Source: WVXP01 sp964348095 (lineage in GTDB: Bacteria > Desulfobacterota > BSN033 > WVXP01). From it: DNA of 64,000 nt. The stretch lies in NCBI GenBank assembly GCA_964348095.1, contig CAYGBK010000083.1, positions 57,222 to 121,221 on the forward strand. Direction: 5' to 3'. Below are positions 1 to 8,586 of the stretch, piece by piece. The notes under the pieces are model-generated. The model was not told the DNA's origin. It saw nothing but the letters and a program-made list of their open reading frames with translations, and did no database searches. The stretch's first letter is position 1, and every line of letters begins with the position of its first letter. Made by a program: the position numbers and the translations under genes.

Positions 1-69
1 CGAGAAGGCCAATTCGAAAACGCCTCGCTCGGCCTTTGGGGGCTGACATTGAAAAAGCGTGAACAATGA
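1..69 (+). CDS. C-terminal end of an upstream gene (partial)
   Basis: The first frame is open from the left edge to a TGA at 67-69, giving 22 residues that end LTLKKREQ. The stop overlaps the ATG of the following Nudix gene (ATGA), a usual sign of translational coupling in an operon. Too little remains to name a family. It could be chance, since 22 open codons alone are weak evidence. The overlap is the main support. Confidence 0.4.
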   Translation, partial: REGQFENASLGLWGLTLKKREQ

Positions 70-494
70 TTGTACCTGTCACTGCAGGAATCATCATCAA
101 GGACGAGAAGGTTCTTGTCGTCCAGCGAAAGCCAAATTCCAGGCGTGGACTTCGGTGGGAATTTCCAGGAGGAAAAGTGGAAAAGGGCGAGGACCCGAGA
201 CAATGCCTCAAGAGAGAACTCAATGAAGAGTTGGGGATTGAAGTGGACGTGGGTATGCGATTTGAGATTGTCTACCACCAATACAAAGACATCAGAATCT
301 TACTGCTCAGCTACCTGTGCCAGATGGTCCATGGGGAACCAAGAACCATTGATTGTCATCGGTTCAAATGGATCAGCGAGAAAGAGCTAAGAGACCTGCC
401 CATGACGGAGGCCGACGTGCCACTCAGAGACGCGATGTGCCTCGACGGCGGCCTTTTTCGATCACGACCCCTGTTGCACGTCGATCAATCATGA
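66..494 (+). CDS. Nudix hydrolase, MutT-like (8-oxo-dGTP diphosphatase type)
   Basis: A 142-residue Nudix protein. The Nudix box is complete at residues 36-58 (G36, E42, R50-E51, E54-E55, G57), so the Mg2+-binding site that hydrolyses nucleoside diphosphate-X bonds should work. Length and the N-terminal pattern (VPVTAGII, QRKP, WEFPGGK) resemble MutT-type enzymes that clean oxidised dGTP from the nucleotide pool; the exact substrate is inferred. The ATG overlaps the stop of the preceding reading frame, and there is no clear Shine-Dalgarno, so translation may be coupled. The stop is TGA. A 555-base gap separates it from RNase G. Confidence 0.88.
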   Translation: MIVPVTAGIIIKDEKVLVVQRKPNSRRGLRWEFPGGKVEKGEDPRQCLKRELNEELGIEVDVGMRFEIVYHQYKDIRILLLSYLCQMVHGEPRTIDCHRFKWISEKELRDLPMTEADVPLRDAMCLDGGLFRSRPLLHVDQS

Positions 495-1048
495 TCTTCC
501 TTCCCTAGATGGCGTCTCCTTGCCATATCACCGACTAATACTTCGCTGCCCCAGGTTTAAAGAGTTGTGACCGTCCCAGCGTCGGAGGAGTTTCCTCAGT
601 TTTGTCGACCATCCCCCTGAAGGACGTTTTCGGACGAATTCCTCCCCACCGGTGGGAATCGGGTCAATCCGCGCCAGGGGAGCGAGAGTGGATAAAAACT
701 CCACGGAAAGATTCAAAATTGTCCTGAAAAACCAGAACGGCAGAGACACCGGGTTTTGAAAACTCGGGGAACCCCTCCCCAGCTTCCTCGTTGACAATGG
801 TTCCCAAAATAGTTAACTTTACGGTGCGTAAGAGGAAGTGATTGCGCCGGAGACCGTTCATCTGCCGGATAATCCGGCCCTCCAAAATGCCGATAATCGT
901 CCCCCTTCCGAGAGGGAACCGCTTTTCTCAATAAATATCAAACCTATCTCTTCGATAGATTCTCGCCACGAGTTGAGGATTCTCTGTCGCTATCTAGGGA
1001 GATCGGAGAGGACCGATTGGGATAATCGAGAATCGTGAAGGAAGGATC
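495..1048 (+). other. Intergenic region, no gene seen
   Basis: About 550 bases between the Nudix gene and RNase G. Several short open frames cross it on both strands (for example 528-797 minus and 838-1038 plus), but their translations show no family resemblance, no good ribosome site and random-looking composition. No tRNA-like cloverleaf was seen. It ends with GGAAGGATC directly before the rng ATG, the probable ribosome site of that gene. Confidence 0.5.
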
Positions 1049-2659
1049 ATGAAAAAAATCATGCTCATCAACGCTGCCCAGACTGGCGAATGCAGGGTGG
1101 CGATAGCGGAAAATGAGAATCTGGTTGACCTCAACATAGAAACGACCGGCCGAGAAAAGTCCAAGGGTAACGTATATCACGGCGTTGTCACCCATGTTGA
1201 GCCGAGTTTCCAGGCTGCTTTTATTGACTATGGCGGAAAGCGTCATGGGTTCCTTCCCTTGTCTGAAATAAACCCTCGCTATTTCAAGAAACAGATCGAT
1301 TCGCGGGAGAAAACCAGGATTGAGTCCCTTCTCAGTCGGGGACAGAAGCTTCTTGTCCAAGTGGTGAAAGAAGAGACATCAAATAAGGGGGCCGCCCTGA
1401 CAACTTATGTCTCTCTTCCTGGGCGATACTTGGTTTTGATGCCGGGAAGCGAGAGTCATGGAGTCTCGCGCAAGATCGAAGATGAAAAACGGCGAGACCG
1501 GCTCAAGAAGATCGTCAAAGAGTTCAATCTTCCTCAGGAAATCGGATTTATTGTTAGAACAGCGGGGCTAGACAAGAGCAAACGAGAGCTTTTCAGGGAC
1601 TGCTCGTACCTTTTGCGTCTATGGGAGAGCATACAAGTCAAGATGCAGGAACTTCCCGTCCCTTCAATTCTATACCAGGAAAGCCATGTCGTCATTCAGT
1701 CTATCCGGGAGTATTTCTCTACGGACATGGACGTTCTTGTGGATGACAAGGAGGTGTATCGCGAGGTCAAGGATTTCTTCCGGCAACTCATGCCTCAGTA
1801 CCAGCGGAGAGTTAAACTCTACGGAGAGAAAAGGCCCATCTTCGCTGAATTCAATCTTGAAGAGCAAATCGAGGCGATCTATGCCCGAGAAGTTCCCTTA
1901 AAATCGGGAGGACGAATCTGCATCGATCCTACCGAGGCACTCGTCTCGATCGATGTCAACTCGGGGAGGCTTGGCAAGTCCAAGAGTATCGAGCAGACTG
2001 CCCTTAATACCAATCTGGAGGCAGCAGAGGAAATAGCTCGACAACTGAAGTTGAGAGACCTAGGCGGTCTTATCGTCATCGATTTTATCGACATGAAGGA
2101 TCGTAAGCATAACATGTCAGTTGAGCGATGTCTTCGAAATGCCTTGAAAAAAGACAAGGCCAAAACCGACATTTCCAGGATCTCCAAATTCGGACTTTTG
2201 GAGATGTCTCGTCAGAGGCTTAAAACACCGCTAGCCGAAGAGAGCTATACCGTTTGTTCCTATTGTGATGGGAGGGGAAGGGTAAAGTCGACCGAATCTC
2301 TGGCTTTAATGATATTGAGGAGAATACTCGACAGAGTCATCGAGGAGGACGTGGCCCTGGTCAAGGGAATCTTCTCAAGGCCACTTGCAACATACCTTCT
2401 CAATCAGAAGCGGAAAGAGATTGCCGAAATCGAAAAGGAGTTTCACGTCCATGTGTGGTTCACTGGGCAGTGGGAAATGGCTCCGGATCAGTACGTTCTT
2501 GACTTCCTGACCCCGAAACAGTTTGAAAAGCTTGAAGAGAGAGGAATTGAGAGGGAGAGGGAACGTTCTGGCTCCGAGCGGATCCCCATACCCGCCTTGC
2601 CAAGATTTGAGGAGGATGATGCCAAGAAACCGTGGTATCTAAAACTCCTTGGCCGATAG
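1049..2659 (+). CDS. rng: Ribonuclease E/G family endoribonuclease
   Basis: A 536-residue RNase E/G catalytic protein, the length expected of RNase G without the long RNase E tail. It cleaves single-stranded RNA in rRNA maturation and mRNA decay. The S1 RNA-binding domain lies at about residues 38-125 (motif YHGVVTHVEPSFQAAF). The DNase I-like catalytic part carries the two acidic motifs VSIDVNSG and GLIVIDFIDM, which hold the Mg2+-binding aspartates. The zinc-link C-x2-C (VCSYCDGRG) follows. An AGGAAGGA-like ribosome site precedes the ATG. The gene stops at TAG, with a TGA two codons later. A gene of unknown function follows after 84 bases. Confidence 0.95.
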   Translation: MKKIMLINAAQTGECRVAIAENENLVDLNIETTGREKSKGNVYHGVVTHVEPSFQAAFIDYGGKRHGFLPLSEINPRYFKKQIDSREKTRIESLLSRGQKLLVQVVKEETSNKGAALTTYVSLPGRYLVLMPGSESHGVSRKIEDEKRRDRLKKIVKEFNLPQEIGFIVRTAGLDKSKRELFRDCSYLLRLWESIQVKMQELPVPSILYQESHVVIQSIREYFSTDMDVLVDDKEVYREVKDFFRQLMPQYQRRVKLYGEKRPIFAEFNLEEQIEAIYAREVPLKSGGRICIDPTEALVSIDVNSGRLGKSKSIEQTALNTNLEAAEEIARQLKLRDLGGLIVIDFIDMKDRKHNMSVERCLRNALKKDKAKTDISRISKFGLLEMSRQRLKTPLAEESYTVCSYCDGRGRVKSTESLALMILRRILDRVIEEDVALVKGIFSRPLATYLLNQKRKEIAEIEKEFHVHVWFTGQWEMAPDQYVLDFLTPKQFEKLEERGIERERERSGSERIPIPALPRFEEDDAKKPWYLKLLGR

Positions 2660-2743
2660 GCATGATTGGGGGCTCCAAAGAGACCAAGAATCTGACCTGG
2701 TGAACACCATGAGAAACTAAACAACCTCCACCTAACCGTATCG

Positions 2744-3871
2744 ATGCAGCAGGAGAATGCAGACGAGATGTCCCTTTATTTCGACTTGCAAGAAAGGATT
2801 CAGACCGCCCGGACCGAGGAAGCCACCGAGATTCTCCAGAGCATCTGGGAAGAAGGAATCGACCTAGACCGTCTGACCGACTGTCTTATTGAACCAGCTG
2901 CGGCGAACCTCCAACTCAGGTTCGACACTCCCCATGCGATGATCTGTCTCGATTCGGTCCTTCAGCTCCTCGATGTGATTCCATTCGAAGATAGACACTA
3001 TCTTGTCGAGTGGTTCGTTCGGTATCTTTCTGGACTTCCCAAACTCTTCCTCGATTTCAGGGGGACGGTGAAAGCTGGACCCCTCGGGGCCAAAGATGCG
3101 AAGAAAGGCTATGTCCGTTCCCTGCTCGAGCATAAGGTGAACAATGCCTTCTACTATGGCCTTCGCTTAGCTGAGGAGAGAGGATTAGAAAGCTTTCTCC
3201 ACCAGTCCCTCGAAATCGCCGCTCACGAGGTCGATTTCCTCGGCCATATTTTCATTTACACACACGCGCTCAGTCGGCTATGCCGCCGTGTGGATTCGAA
3301 GCTGGCAAAGACACTGATCTTTCAAATCACAGAATTCTTGGCCCGGCGGGCCCATGTAGAGGTCGAAAGCCTCCAAAAGGAGGGGCAAGAACTTGACAGC
3401 TTGGTTCCAATGGCACTGGAGAGATCTAATCTTCTGGGACACAATGCAATATTTGCCCATAAGATCAATCAGGTTGTCGATCATTTAGAGGGTAGATACA
3501 TTGAGCACCTCTGTGCGCAACTGATTCGAAATATCGAAAACTCATCTGACCGGTTTTCTAAGGAGGACATGGAGGAAATGCTCACGGCAGTCAAAGATGA
3601 TACGAAAGACCCCTTGGGGGCCATCAGGGCCAGCCTGACTCGAGGAAACAAAAAAACGAGCATCTACCATTGCCGCAAATACCTTGAAAACTTTGGTCTC
3701 ACAGGCGAGCTGTGTTCAACACTCGTCAGATCTCTTGCAGAAAAGGATCCAGCTCAGCCCCACTACATAATCTTTCCTCAGGCTGTCTGTGACCTCGCCC
3801 AAACCATGGAGCAGCCAAATGTCGAGCTCGCCATGGCCAGGGTGATCCTTATGATCAATGACCAGCGGTGA
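2744..3871 (+). CDS. Conserved-looking protein of unknown function downstream of rng
   Basis: A 375-residue, mostly helical soluble protein that I do not recognise. It has no signal peptide, membrane segment or obvious nucleotide-binding motif. The central part is rich in LxxL helices and the C-terminal third contains a Lys/Arg-rich stretch (TRGNKKTSIYHCRKYL). The start could be the ATG at 2744 or the one at 2768; an AGGAG lies 14 bases before the latter. It follows RNase G by 84 bases on the same strand, so co-transcription is plausible. Codon usage looks like its neighbours. The stop is TGA. Confidence 0.75.
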   Translation: MQQENADEMSLYFDLQERIQTARTEEATEILQSIWEEGIDLDRLTDCLIEPAAANLQLRFDTPHAMICLDSVLQLLDVIPFEDRHYLVEWFVRYLSGLPKLFLDFRGTVKAGPLGAKDAKKGYVRSLLEHKVNNAFYYGLRLAEERGLESFLHQSLEIAAHEVDFLGHIFIYTHALSRLCRRVDSKLAKTLIFQITEFLARRAHVEVESLQKEGQELDSLVPMALERSNLLGHNAIFAHKINQVVDHLEGRYIEHLCAQLIRNIENSSDRFSKEDMEEMLTAVKDDTKDPLGAIRASLTRGNKKTSIYHCRKYLENFGLTGELCSTLVRSLAEKDPAQPHYIIFPQAVCDLAQTMEQPNVELAMARVILMINDQR

Positions 3872-3997
3872 TACTCAAGGACGGCATCATTTCCAAGGTA
3901 ACTGCAAATCAGGAACCTGAGGCCATCCATCGTGTTATCGGGTTTGTCATAGCTCCTCGAGTCTATTCTGATCCCCGACCATCGGGAGCTCTCTTCC

Positions 3998-5227
3998 TCA
4001 CATATTCTCTACGATTCGATTCGCGAATTCTGAGCACTTCACGCGACGTGCTCCGCTCATCTGGCGGGCCAGATCGTAAGTGACTATCTTCTCCTCGACA
4101 GTCTTCTCCAATGCCCTTTCAATCAAACGACCAACCTCACTCCAACCAAGATATTCAAACATCATCGCACCAGAAAGGATGAGAGATCCCGGGTTTACCA
4201 TATCTTTTCCAGCATATTTTGGAGCCGTTCCATGGGTTGCCTCAAAAACTGCGCACGTATCGCCTATGTTAGCGCCTGGAGCTATACCGATACCTCCTAC
4301 CTGAGCCGCAAGGGCGTCTGAAAAGTAGTCTCCATTCAAGTTAGGCATGGCCAACACTGAGTATTCCTGAGGTCTCAACAGGATCTGCTGAAACATAGCA
4401 TCGGCGATTCGATCTTTTATCACCACCTTCCCTTTCGGTCTTTTTCCTCTATGTCGTTTCAGGACTTCTTCCTCTGTCATGACATCCTGAGGAAACTCTT
4501 CTCTAGCGACCTCGTACCCCCATTGCCGAAATGCCCCTTCAGTGAATTTCATGATATTCCCTTTGTGAACGAGAGTAACACTTTCTCTTCTGGTATCGAG
4601 GGCAAAACGAATGGCCTTTCTGATCAATCGTTTAGAACAAAAAACACTCATCGGTTTGATGCCAATCCCTGAATCGGATCGTATCATTTGCCCCATTTCG
4701 CGGGTCAAAAAATCAATAACCCGTCGTGCCTCTCCGGTTCCCATCTTCCATTCTATGCCAGCATAGACATCCTCAGTATTCTCCCGGAAGACCACCATAT
4801 CGACCAACTCCGGGTTCTTGACAGGACTTGGAATTCCTGTGATATGTCGAACAGGTCTGATGCACGCGTACAGGTCCAGCTCTTGCCTCAGAGCTACATT
4901 TAGGCTCCGAAGTCCTTCACCAACGGGAGTTGTCAGAGGTCCTTTGACCGCCACTCGATACTCCCTGATTGTTCCGACAGTTTCATGAGGAAGCCAGGTC
5001 CCATTTGCATTGAATGATTTCTGGCCGGCGAGCAGCTCACGCCAAATAACCTTCTTCTTCCCCAGAAAGACCTTCTCAACGGCGGCATCAAAGACCCGTA
5101 CTGATGCTCGCCAAATATCTGGCCCCACTCCATCCCCCTCTATGAAATGAATGATGGGGTTGTCAGGGGTGACAATCTTTCCATCTGAGTTCAAGCGAAT
5201 AGGATTCCCCTTTCCGACCTTTGCCAC
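3998..5227 (-). CDS. icd: NADP-type isocitrate dehydrogenase
   Basis: Oxidative decarboxylation of isocitrate to 2-oxoglutarate in the TCA cycle. The protein is collinear with E. coli Icd: IIHFIEGDGVGPDIW near the N-terminus, GPLTTPVGEGLRSLN, RQELDLYACIRPVRH, FRENTEDVYAGIEW, VTLVHKGNIMKFTEGAF, NLNGDYFSDALAAQVGG, ATHGTAPKYAG and a C-terminus ending ENM. The reading frame is open further upstream to an ATG at 5326, but I place the start at the GTG at 5227, which has GGAGAA five bases before it and gives 409 residues, close to the family length of about 416. The N-terminal extension would be Arg/Lys-rich and unlike the family. The gene is convergent with the unknown gene after rng. Confidence 0.95.
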   Translation of the reverse strand: MAKVGKGNPIRLNSDGKIVTPDNPIIHFIEGDGVGPDIWRASVRVFDAAVEKVFLGKKKVIWRELLAGQKSFNANGTWLPHETVGTIREYRVAVKGPLTTPVGEGLRSLNVALRQELDLYACIRPVRHITGIPSPVKNPELVDMVVFRENTEDVYAGIEWKMGTGEARRVIDFLTREMGQMIRSDSGIGIKPMSVFCSKRLIRKAIRFALDTRRESVTLVHKGNIMKFTEGAFRQWGYEVAREEFPQDVMTEEEVLKRHRGKRPKGKVVIKDRIADAMFQQILLRPQEYSVLAMPNLNGDYFSDALAAQVGGIGIAPGANIGDTCAVFEATHGTAPKYAGKDMVNPGSLILSGAMMFEYLGWSEVGRLIERALEKTVEEKIVTYDLARQMSGARRVKCSEFANRIVENM

Positions 5228-5851
5228 GGCGGTTCTCCTTAATCTGCTTTTAGCCTCTGCAACTTTTCGACCTCTCAGCCAGTTTTTGCGGTCATAGTTT
5301 TTACAGGAAACGGAGGGAAAAATCAATGAGAGATGGATCTATTCCCCCTACTGACTCTGACCACGCTGCCCGTGTGCGCAGAGTGTTTCCAGTAGTTCAG
5401 AGGTCACAGAGTGTGGTTGTGAGCTTTTCTCTGACTGTAGCGTTTTTTTCTCCCTGAGCACCACGACGGAATCGGTTATGCTGATCCGCTCTGGCGTTCT
5501 CAGGCCCTTTTTGTAGCTCCCGGGTACATCACGGTCTAGAACAGGCGGGCGAGAGAATAAAGGCTATGGGACAATCGATTTGCACGTATTGGTTTTCTTT
5601 CCCTTTCCCTTTTCCTTTTCCCGTTGGCCTCTATCCTTTTTTCGATCAACCTGCCAGGCCCCATGTTCCGATTGACAAGAGATGGCAAAACTGAAATCAT
5701 TACGGGTACCCGACCGCCTTGGTGCCTGTTTCAGAAAAAGACTCAATGAGATTATTCCCATTTCGTTTCGCACGGGTGGAGGGCGACCCTTTTTCGGTTG
5801 GCCCTTCGTCAAGACCTCACTATCGCCCGTACTCTGGAGGGTTTCATCCCT
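5228..5851. other. Divergent intergenic region with a pyrimidine tract
   Basis: About 620 bases between the divergent icd and acuC-like genes, so it should hold both promoters, but no convincing -35/-10 pair stands out. Positions 5593-5622 form a 30-base run of only C and T on the plus strand. The stretch has no credible gene; the open frame at 5564-5911 minus is low complexity (RGQREKEKGKGKK) because of that tract. Confidence 0.45.
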
Positions 5852-6982
5852 GTGAAATCTACCTTTATATATTCCCAAGAATTGAGTCGATTCGATTTTG
5901 GGCACGATCACCCCTATAAACCAGAAAGGGCGATAAAGACATACGAACTGTGTAAAAGGTACGGTGTCCTTGATCGTCCATGGATGGACGTCGTCGAACC
6001 TCAGCCCGTCACCCCCGAGGCGCTCGGCTCATTTCATGATGAACGCTATCTTCAACTCCTTCGTGATGCTAGCGCCGGAAAGGTCTCGGTTGAAATGCTG
6101 TCTTACGGCCTCGGAACTGAAGACAATCCCATCCTTCCAGGCATCTACGAATGGTCCCTTAAGACAGCCGGTGGTACGTTTCTGGGAGCAGATTGCATTG
6201 CACGGGGAGATAGTGACGTCGCATTCAATCCGCTTGGCGGGTTCCACCACGCGCGGAGGGACCGAGCCGAGGGGTTTTGTTATATTAACGACGTCGTTGT
6301 CACATCTCTCGATCTTCTCAATCGAGGATTCAGGCTAGCTTTTGTCGACCTTGACGCTCACCACTGTAATGGCGTTCAGGAGGCGTTCTATGAGGATGAT
6401 CGACTTCTCGTCATCTCTTTTCATGAGCGTGGTGAAACGCTTTACCCCGGTACGGGAAAAGAAACTGAAATTGGCGAGAAAAAGGGGCTTGGCTTCACCA
6501 TCAACGTTCCCTTGAATGCCGAGACAGACGACGAGGTCTACCTCGAGGCTTTCCGAGCAGTTGTTCCACCCGTGCTCATAGCTTTTCAGCCTGACATCGT
6601 TGTGGTGGAGGTAGGAGCTGATAGCTTGATTTCCGATCCTCTGACCCATCTTCGATTGACGAATAATAGCTATCAGAAGGCAGTGAAAATCCTTAGAACC
6701 CTTTGCCAGAAAATCCTAGCGGTTGGCGGAGGTGGATATGACATCTACCGAACTGCACGGTGCTGGACCCTTGCCTGGTCGATTCTCAATGGCGTGGAAC
6801 CGGAGGATGAGTTTATCGGACTTGTTGGGGGCATGATGTTTGGACCTGAACAAGAGGTTGGAAGTCTTCGCGATCGACCTCATGCGACCCAGGGACCTGC
6901 TAAGGAAAAGGCTAGAAGCCACGCGCGACAAGTCGTCGCCTTCCTGAAAGAAGAGGTCTTCCCGATCCATTCGATCCCTTAG
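5852..6982 (+). CDS. acuC: AcuC/histone-deacetylase family protein
   Basis: A zinc-dependent deacetylase of the class I HDAC/AcuC fold, 376 residues. In Bacillus AcuC deacetylates and activates acetyl-CoA synthetase; here the substrate is inferred. The catalytic motifs are all present: GGFHHARRDRAEGFCYIND (charge-relay His pair), DLDAHHCNG (zinc Asp/His), the later zinc Asp in VEVGADSLISDPLT, and GGGGYD. The frame extends upstream to 5798, but the GTG at 5852 has GGAGGG ten bases before it and begins VKSTFIYS, aligning with AcuC starts. No acetyl-CoA synthetase gene is adjacent. The stop is TAG. Confidence 0.9.
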   Translation: MKSTFIYSQELSRFDFGHDHPYKPERAIKTYELCKRYGVLDRPWMDVVEPQPVTPEALGSFHDERYLQLLRDASAGKVSVEMLSYGLGTEDNPILPGIYEWSLKTAGGTFLGADCIARGDSDVAFNPLGGFHHARRDRAEGFCYINDVVVTSLDLLNRGFRLAFVDLDAHHCNGVQEAFYEDDRLLVISFHERGETLYPGTGKETEIGEKKGLGFTINVPLNAETDDEVYLEAFRAVVPPVLIAFQPDIVVVEVGADSLISDPLTHLRLTNNSYQKAVKILRTLCQKILAVGGGGYDIYRTARCWTLAWSILNGVEPEDEFIGLVGGMMFGPEQEVGSLRDRPHATQGPAKEKARSHARQVVAFLKEEVFPIHSIP

Positions 6983-7134
6983 TGGAGCCAAGAAGCGAAC
7001 TATCTGCGGCCACCAACCCTTTTTTTTGTCTTGCTCAGGGCATATGGGTCGATACCTCTCTGTCAATTCCTCAGCTCGTCACACCATCCCGTCACATCTC
7101 TCTAACCCTCATATTTCTCGACCTACCAAGAGGA

Positions 7135-7461
7135 TTAAGTCTTTCTTGTCTTCCTCGCGGTGGCTCGCTTCCCCTTCTCCTTTTCTAAACGCCTGACTCT
7201 TTTCTCCAAAGCGTCGAACTCTTTTTTGGAAACAAAATCGAGGTTTTTTAGGCCTTTTCGCATGAGAGAGACCATTCTGTCTTGCAAGCCTTTTAACTCG
7301 GTTTTGCTATCTCGGATCATTCGATCAGCCAAGCGTTCCGCATCTTCGGTGGAAATCTTTCCCTCCTTCACGAGTTTATCGAGGACCTTACGAACACGCT
7401 CTCGTGTCAAAACGACTGCTCCGATACTTGCCTGAACGGTTTTCTTAATGGTTTCCAACAT
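7135..7461 (-). CDS. Phasin-like / PHA granule-associated coiled-coil protein
   Basis: A 108-residue, highly charged helical protein. The N-terminal half (MLETIKKTVQASIGAVVLTRE, RKVLDKLVKEGKIS) matches the pattern of small poly(hydroxyalkanoate) synthesis regulator/phasin proteins of the PhaF/PhaI type. The C-terminal part is a coiled coil (KKEFDALEKRVRRLEKEKGK) followed by a Lys/Arg/Thr tail that could bind nucleic acid. GGAGGTTAGACC precedes the start. No PHA synthase gene is nearby, so a role at storage granules is not shown by context. It could also be a general DNA-associated or scaffold protein. Confidence 0.75.
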   Translation of the reverse strand: MLETIKKTVQASIGAVVLTRERVRKVLDKLVKEGKISTEDAERLADRMIRDSKTELKGLQDRMVSLMRKGLKNLDFVSKKEFDALEKRVRRLEKEKGKRATARKTRKT

Positions 7462-7759
7462 GGTCTAACCTCCAATCCGTACGAAACATCCCAAGTATTC
7501 GTCTCTCGAAGTTAGCATATCGGTTCGGACAATACAATTCGCACAAGGGGCCCGGTTAGGATCAGAGGACAAGGTTCAGCTCATGGTTCCACCGTTTCTT
7601 GTCAAGATATTCTGGCACAGACCTTGCTGGGTTCCAGCCCAAGACTAAATCGAATCATCTTCAAACCATATCTGGATTTGATCTCCCTGTCATAGCTGGA
7701 GTTTCAGATTGGTAACCGAACGCCAATGTTGTCCACCATAGGGCAGAATCCTCCTTGTC

Positions 7760-8257
7760 ATGGAGTCAAGGAACCAAGTTTTGACTAAAACAGATCAGGA
7801 CTCTTATCAGGACAGACCACATTCCGCCATAGGCACAGTCGACGATTCTGGCATGGAGGGGAACATCACGAAGAGACGAGACAGAAGGAAATCACGTCGC
7901 ATCAAAGATCCTATTCTCATATTTCTGTACAAAGACAAAATGGGACACCGGACTGCCAGACCGCTTGATCTTTCTCCTGAGGGAATTGGCATCGAAACGT
8001 CAAGTGCTCTGCCGGTGGAGGAGGCGCTCCAATTGGCCATCATCATCGGAGAGAGTCAGGTCAATGCGCTCGGGAAAGTCATTTACACCAAGAGGGAGAA
8101 TTCTGGGCGGTTTCGCTCAGGGATCAGATTTGAGAAGATCTCCAATCGCAATCGAGGAATAATTAATCTATACCTTGAAAAAACCCAAACATCGGGGGGT
8201 GAAAAGAAGCATGGACAGAACACTCGGAACGGAGCGAAGAAAACACAAGCGTCTTGA
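7760..8257 (+). CDS. PilZ domain protein (first of two)
   Basis: A 165-residue protein with one PilZ domain at about residues 37-140. The c-di-GMP binding signature is visible as an Arg-rich RRDRRKSRR stretch followed by DLSPEGIGIET (the D/NxSxxG motif). The C-terminal tail after residue 145 is Lys-rich. The start is uncertain: the ATG at 7760 has no good ribosome site, and the ATG at 7853, just ahead of the domain, is the alternative. The gene end overlaps the next PilZ gene by 47 bases, so the two are almost certainly one transcript. No effector domain is attached, so it probably acts by binding a partner protein. Confidence 0.82.
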   Translation: MESRNQVLTKTDQDSYQDRPHSAIGTVDDSGMEGNITKRRDRRKSRRIKDPILIFLYKDKMGHRTARPLDLSPEGIGIETSSALPVEEALQLAIIIGESQVNALGKVIYTKRENSGRFRSGIRFEKISNRNRGIINLYLEKTQTSGGEKKHGQNTRNGAKKTQAS

Positions 8258-8540
8258 ACTGACTAATCTGGTCGCCTACAAGAACTTTTACATTGAAGAA
8301 GTCTCCGAGACGATCAACATTAGCGTAGGAGGCATGAAAATAAAGACAGAATTTCCCATCGACCACGATCAAATCCTCCAGGTATCTCTCAGAATCGGTG
8401 AGAGTGAGTTCAAGTCGGAAGCCCGGGTAATCCATTGCAATGCCAGGGAAGATGAGACTTACGAGGTTGGCTTAAGGTTTGAAAACACGGCCGAAGTGTA
8501 TCTTCACATGTTGAATCAATACCTTAAGGAGCAGAATTAG
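8211..8540 (+). CDS. PilZ domain protein (second of two)
   Basis: A 109-residue stand-alone PilZ domain: ERRKHKRLEL near the N-terminus and NISVGGMKI as the D/NxSxxG motif, both needed to bind c-di-GMP. The frame is open from 8175, but the ATG at 8211 is preceded by GGGGGGTGA at good spacing, so I use it. It overlaps the upstream PilZ gene by 47 bases in another frame. The two proteins are only distantly alike outside the motif, so they are not a recent duplication. The stop is TAG, with a TGA 12 codons later. It is convergent with the Ser/Thr kinase gene. Confidence 0.85.
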   Translation: MDRTLGTERRKHKRLELTNLVAYKNFYIEEVSETINISVGGMKIKTEFPIDHDQILQVSLRIGESEFKSEARVIHCNAREDETYEVGLRFENTAEVYLHMLNQYLKEQN

Positions 8541-8586
8541 CTCGCTTGCCAACAGACGATGACAAGCGGTCATTGACAGTTTCTAT

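Noticed and set aside
528..1360. Several short minus-strand frames upstream of and inside rng
   Set aside because: They are shadows of the rng frame or random frames in the intergenic region, without start signals.
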